From positions 13,332,445 through 13,396,444 of the forward strand of contig JAMXBB010000009.1 of NCBI GenBank assembly GCA_024138015.1: a stretch of DNA of 64,000 bases. The letters are read 5' to 3'. Every line of letters begins with the position of its first letter. Position 1 is the first letter of the stretch. Below the pieces are notes generated by a model. It saw only the letters and a program-made list of their open reading frames with translations. It had not been told where the DNA came from and searched no databases. Made by a program: the position numbers and the translations under genes. The stretch is from Lumnitzera littorea. Taxonomy: Eukaryota; Streptophyta; Magnoliopsida; Myrtales; Combretaceae. Positions 61,020-64,000 of the stretch are shown one piece after another.

Positions 61020-61772
61020 AGAATATAATCCATATATATATTCACGAGGTAATAAAATTATCAATGTATTTGAGATTAAAAAGTTAAAAGTTTTTACAAT
61101 TATTTTTTGTTTTGTCTAAATTTATTTCATTATTGAAGTAGTGCATTTTTTTTTGGGGAAAAAACAAAGAAATAGTCCCATAAAAATAAAAAAAATTCAA
61201 TAATACTAACATATTACATTGATTGATAAGTGGTGTGTAAATAATATTGATATTTAAACACTTGAAAATGAACGAATTTTCTTTTTGAAAAAATACTAAT
61301 TACGTATTGATGTGTCAAAATTTTATTAATACTTATAAATTACTCACCAATTCACGTGGTGTGTTAGTACCAACGAATATTTTATAAAAAATATTAGAAT
61401 ATAATCTATATATATATATTCATGAGGTAATAAAATTATCCATATATTTGAGATTTAAAAGTTAAAAGTTTCTACAATTATTTTTTGTTTTGTCTAAATT
61501 TATTTTATTATTGAAGTATTGCATTTTTTTGGGGAGAAAATAAAGAAATAATCTCATAAGAATGAAAAAAGATTCAATAGCACTAACACATTATATTGAT
61601 GGATAAGTGGTGTATAAGTATTATTAATATTTAAACACTTGAAAATGAATGAACTTTCTTTTTGAAAAAAAAATACTAATTACGTATTCAAGTGTTAAAA
61701 TTTTGTTAATATTTATAAACCACTTATCAATTCACGTGGTGTATTAATACTATCAAATATTTTCTCCATAAG
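61020..61772. repeat. 376-bp tandem duplication containing a foldback
   Basis: Copies 61020-61395 and 61396-about 61772 begin 'agaatataatc.atatatatat' and align end to end at roughly 87 percent by eye. Each holds inverted arms: in copy 2 'gataagtggtgtataagtatt...aaacacttgaa' (about 61600-61645) pairs with 'ttcaagtgtt...accacttatcaatt' (about 61699-61743). MITE-like, about 0.7 kb upstream of the HMGB gene. Confidence 0.85.
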
Positions 61773-62300
61773 AATATGATTGAATTGGATAAGTTCATCA
61801 GGTTTAAACCATATTTATGTTAACAAGAGTCAAAGAGGTGACTTCAATCAATTTTATGAAAGGATCAAATTAAACTAATATTGGATCGATTAATGCTAAA
61901 TTGACTACATTGAAACCTTAACCTAGCTTTATCTTAAAAGAAAAAAAATCCCAATTTATAATTTTTATACACCAAGATATTTTCAATTATACAGTAGAAA
62001 AGAAAGGAGAATTACATCAACATTCTTCGGTCTATCCTTGTCCATTGACTTAGAATTTTTGAAAAAGAGAAAAGGGTGTACTACACGAAAAAACTATTGC
62101 TCAGGAAGTAAAAGCCAATGGGAACGATTGACATGGATAGATGACATGTCAAGGGATATTTGAAATCCCGCCCAAATCCGGACTTATTCCATTTTCCGAT
62201 TTACTTCTCTAATACTCTCTCGCTATCTTCATTTTGCCGTGTCTTCTCCCCAAAAAACCCCTCTCTCTCTCTCTTATCACTACTACTACTCACACACTAC
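61773..62300 (+). promoter_or_regulatory. promoter region of the HMGB gene
   Basis: No TATA box is apparent. Candidate sites: TGACATGTCA, a 10-bp palindrome at about 62145-62154, and ATCCCGCCCAAAT at 62165-62177, whose complement ATTTGGGCGGGAT resembles an E2F site. A (CT)n pyrimidine patch at 62260-62275 is typical of plant core promoters or leaders. Transcription start not determined. Confidence 0.4.
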
Positions 62301-62362
62301 ACACAAAGGCAAAACAACACATCTCTATCCACAAAACCTTCCAAAGGGAGAGAAAAAAAAAA

Positions 62363-62508
62363 AAACCCTAACCCTAACCCTAACAGGTACGCTCCACCTA
62401 ACCCTAGCTCCTGCGGCGCCTAGTTAACTCACTCCTTTGTTTCATCAATTCTCATCACTTTCTCGCACGATTTTCTCCGTTTTGTTTGTTTTATTTGCAG
62501 ATTTCGCC
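62363..62508 (+). promoter_or_regulatory. HMGB leader with telomere-like (CCCTAA)3 box and leader intron
   Basis: AAACCCTAACCCTAACCCTAACAG runs from 62363 to 62386 and ends exactly at a splice donor GTACGC (62387). The acceptor TTATTTGCAG ends at 62500, giving a 114-nt leader intron, and the second leader exon is 8 nt (ATTTCGCC) before the ATG. Telo-boxes (AAACCCTAA) are known near the 5' ends of plant translation and growth-related genes. A further 'cctaaccctagc' lies inside the intron. Confidence 0.7.
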
Positions 62509-64000
62509 ATGAAAGGTGCTAAATCCAAGTCCGACACCAAAGATACAGATTCCAAGTCAGTTTTACCCCCCTTTTAGTTTTTTCTTCTAGATTTAAGCTT
62601 AATACAAAGTGAAATTGAGATTTTTATTGTTTTTTGATGCGCACGGTGTTCTGTAGGTTGAAGAAGAAAGGCTCTGCCACGCAAGGAGCTGGAAAGAAAG
62701 CAAAGAAAACCGGGAAGGATCCGAACAAACCGAAGAGACCTGCTAGTGCTTTCTTCGTTTTCATGTACGAATGGATGTCTCATTTTTTCTGTTTTAAGCC
62801 TTATGGTTTTGTTTTGTTTTGTTTACTTGCTTTTGAGTTTGTTATGGGATGTATTTTCTGATTACTGGGGTTTAATATGCGTTTGTTGTATTCTTCTTTT
62901 GCACATGTGAGTAGCTTCCTTGTGAAATCCTAGGGTGACAATTCATCTGTTAATACTACTTATTTGTTTGACAAATTATCGTGAAGCAGACTGTGATCTG
63001 TTGTGTTTTTGCGTATGGATGATTAAATTTAGTCTGAGAAACCAAGTTATTGGTTTTATTTTATGTGGAAGAAGATGGTTTTTTTTTTTTTTTGTGTTCT
63101 TTTAGGTTCTGTGTTGATAAAAATATAACTTTTAATATGAAAGTGGCTCTGTTTTCTGATTTGATTTGATTTCCCTGCCTTGAATGCATTGGTGATCAGC
63201 TTCCTTTTATCCTTTTCTCCCTTCATTTGCTTGTAACCGATATATGGGGCAACTGATGTTATTTGTATTTACTACAGGGAAGAGTTCAGGGTTCAGTATA
63301 AACAAAAGTATCCCAACAACAAATCTGTTGCTGCTGTAAGTAATCCCTTGCTTGATATGGCTTAAATACTTGTGTATGTAGTGTTTAGTTGAGCTAACAT
63401 GTGGTGGTGGTGTTGATTTGATTAGGTTGGAAAAGCTGGTGGTGACAAGTGGAAAAACATGTCAGATGCTGTGAGTTCATACTCCTTCTTTGGTCCATTT
63501 GATGATATTACACATTCGGCTCTCTTAGTTTAGAGTATTGATCTTCTTGATGGTCCATAAATTCTTTTGTAGTGATTTATTTGGCTAATATTTTTTGCTG
63601 CTTTCCTCTTCAGGAGAAAGCACCATATGTGGCAAAGGCTGAGAAAAGGAAGGAAGAGTATACTAAAAAGATGCAAGCATACAACAAAAAATCAGTACAT
63701 GAATTTCATTGAAATTTATTGTTATCTTTTTAGACACTCATTTCATTACTCTTTGGAGCTTAGTAACTCAGGTTCCCATGTATTTATCAGGCTGATGGTG
63801 CAAATGCTGAGGATGAGTCTGACAGGTCAAAATCAGAGGTGAATGATGAAGAAGACAACGATGATGATAGTGGAGATGTAAGATCTTGATAGGATTTTAT
63901 ACCTCTTTAGCTTCTAAATTTCTCCGATTGGATTTTGCTTATAACTATTCATTGGACTTTCATCATTTATTCTTTGCAGGAGGAAGAGGATGATGAATAG
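62509..64000 (+). CDS. HMGB-type high mobility group box protein
   Basis: Seven coding exons: 62509-62555, 62657-62764, 63278-63335, 63426-63470, 63614-63694, 63791-63877, 63980-64000. All introns are GT-AG and phases agree; 447 nt, 148 aa, with TAG at the last bases of the window. Layout is that of plant HMGB proteins (about 140-150 aa): basic N-terminus 1-36 (Lys-rich), one HMG box about 37-110 beginning KDPNKPKRPASAFFVF and including PNNKSVAAVGKAGGDKWKNM and APYVAKAEKRKEEY, then a Glu/Asp/Ser-rich acidic tail 119-148 ending EEEDDE. HMGB proteins bend DNA without sequence preference and loosen chromatin in the nucleus. The start follows a leader intron by 8 nt and is the first in-frame ATG. 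Symbol not assigned because the subtype is uncertain. Confidence 0.95.

Noticed and set aside
1..64000. CRISPR arrays, operons, ribosome binding sites, replication origins
   Set aside because: The window is plant nuclear DNA; none of the repeats has CRISPR-like regular spacing and unique spacers.

Overview
This is a window of nuclear DNA from a flowering plant, most likely a eudicot. The evidence is AT-rich intergenic DNA, GT-AG introns, Ty1/copia and Ty3/gypsy retrotransposon debris, and four host genes of plant families. I cannot fix the species by reading alone. About 14 kb is genic; the rest is repeats and diverged sequence in which I recognise little.

Host genes: (1) a single-exon dirigent-type secreted protein on the minus strand at 11065-11643; (2) a cis-prenyltransferase (dehydrodolichyl diphosphate synthase type) on the minus strand at 27083-28021, uninterrupted in its CDS but with a 5'UTR intron; (3) a Rab escort protein on the minus strand at 35570-41688, which I reconstructed as nine exons with consistent phase (544 aa); (4) an HMGB-type chromatin protein on the plus strand at 62509-64000, seven coding exons (148 aa), whose stop codon is the last three bases of the window. 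The four genes have unrelated roles (secretion/cell wall, polyprenol synthesis, Rab prenylation, chromatin) and each is presumably its own transcription unit.

Repeat layout: 1-1301 holds the 3' end of a copia element with polypurine tract and LTR. 2600-4640 is gypsy-LTR-like and A/C-rich. 8019-9592 holds two diverged copies of a 450-bp repeat. 14265-18863 is an almost complete, dead copia element with 5' LTR, primer-binding site and a GTATA target duplication. 21390-21756 is an inverted copia LTR. 24082-24688 is a large triplet-repeat block. 25617-26738 looks like a non-autonomous Mutator-like element with long inverted arms. 43060-57920 is a nest of long gypsy-type LTRs in alternating orientation, and a decayed plant-mobile-domain (PMD) gene lies between the first pair. 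61020-61772 is a fresh-looking 376-bp tandem duplication.

The items I consider most worth following are the tail-to-tail LTR pairs with the PMD relic, the foldback/Mutator-like element, and the telomere-like repeat at the splice donor of the HMGB leader. All exon joins, alignments and repeat boundaries were made by eye. No database search was possible.
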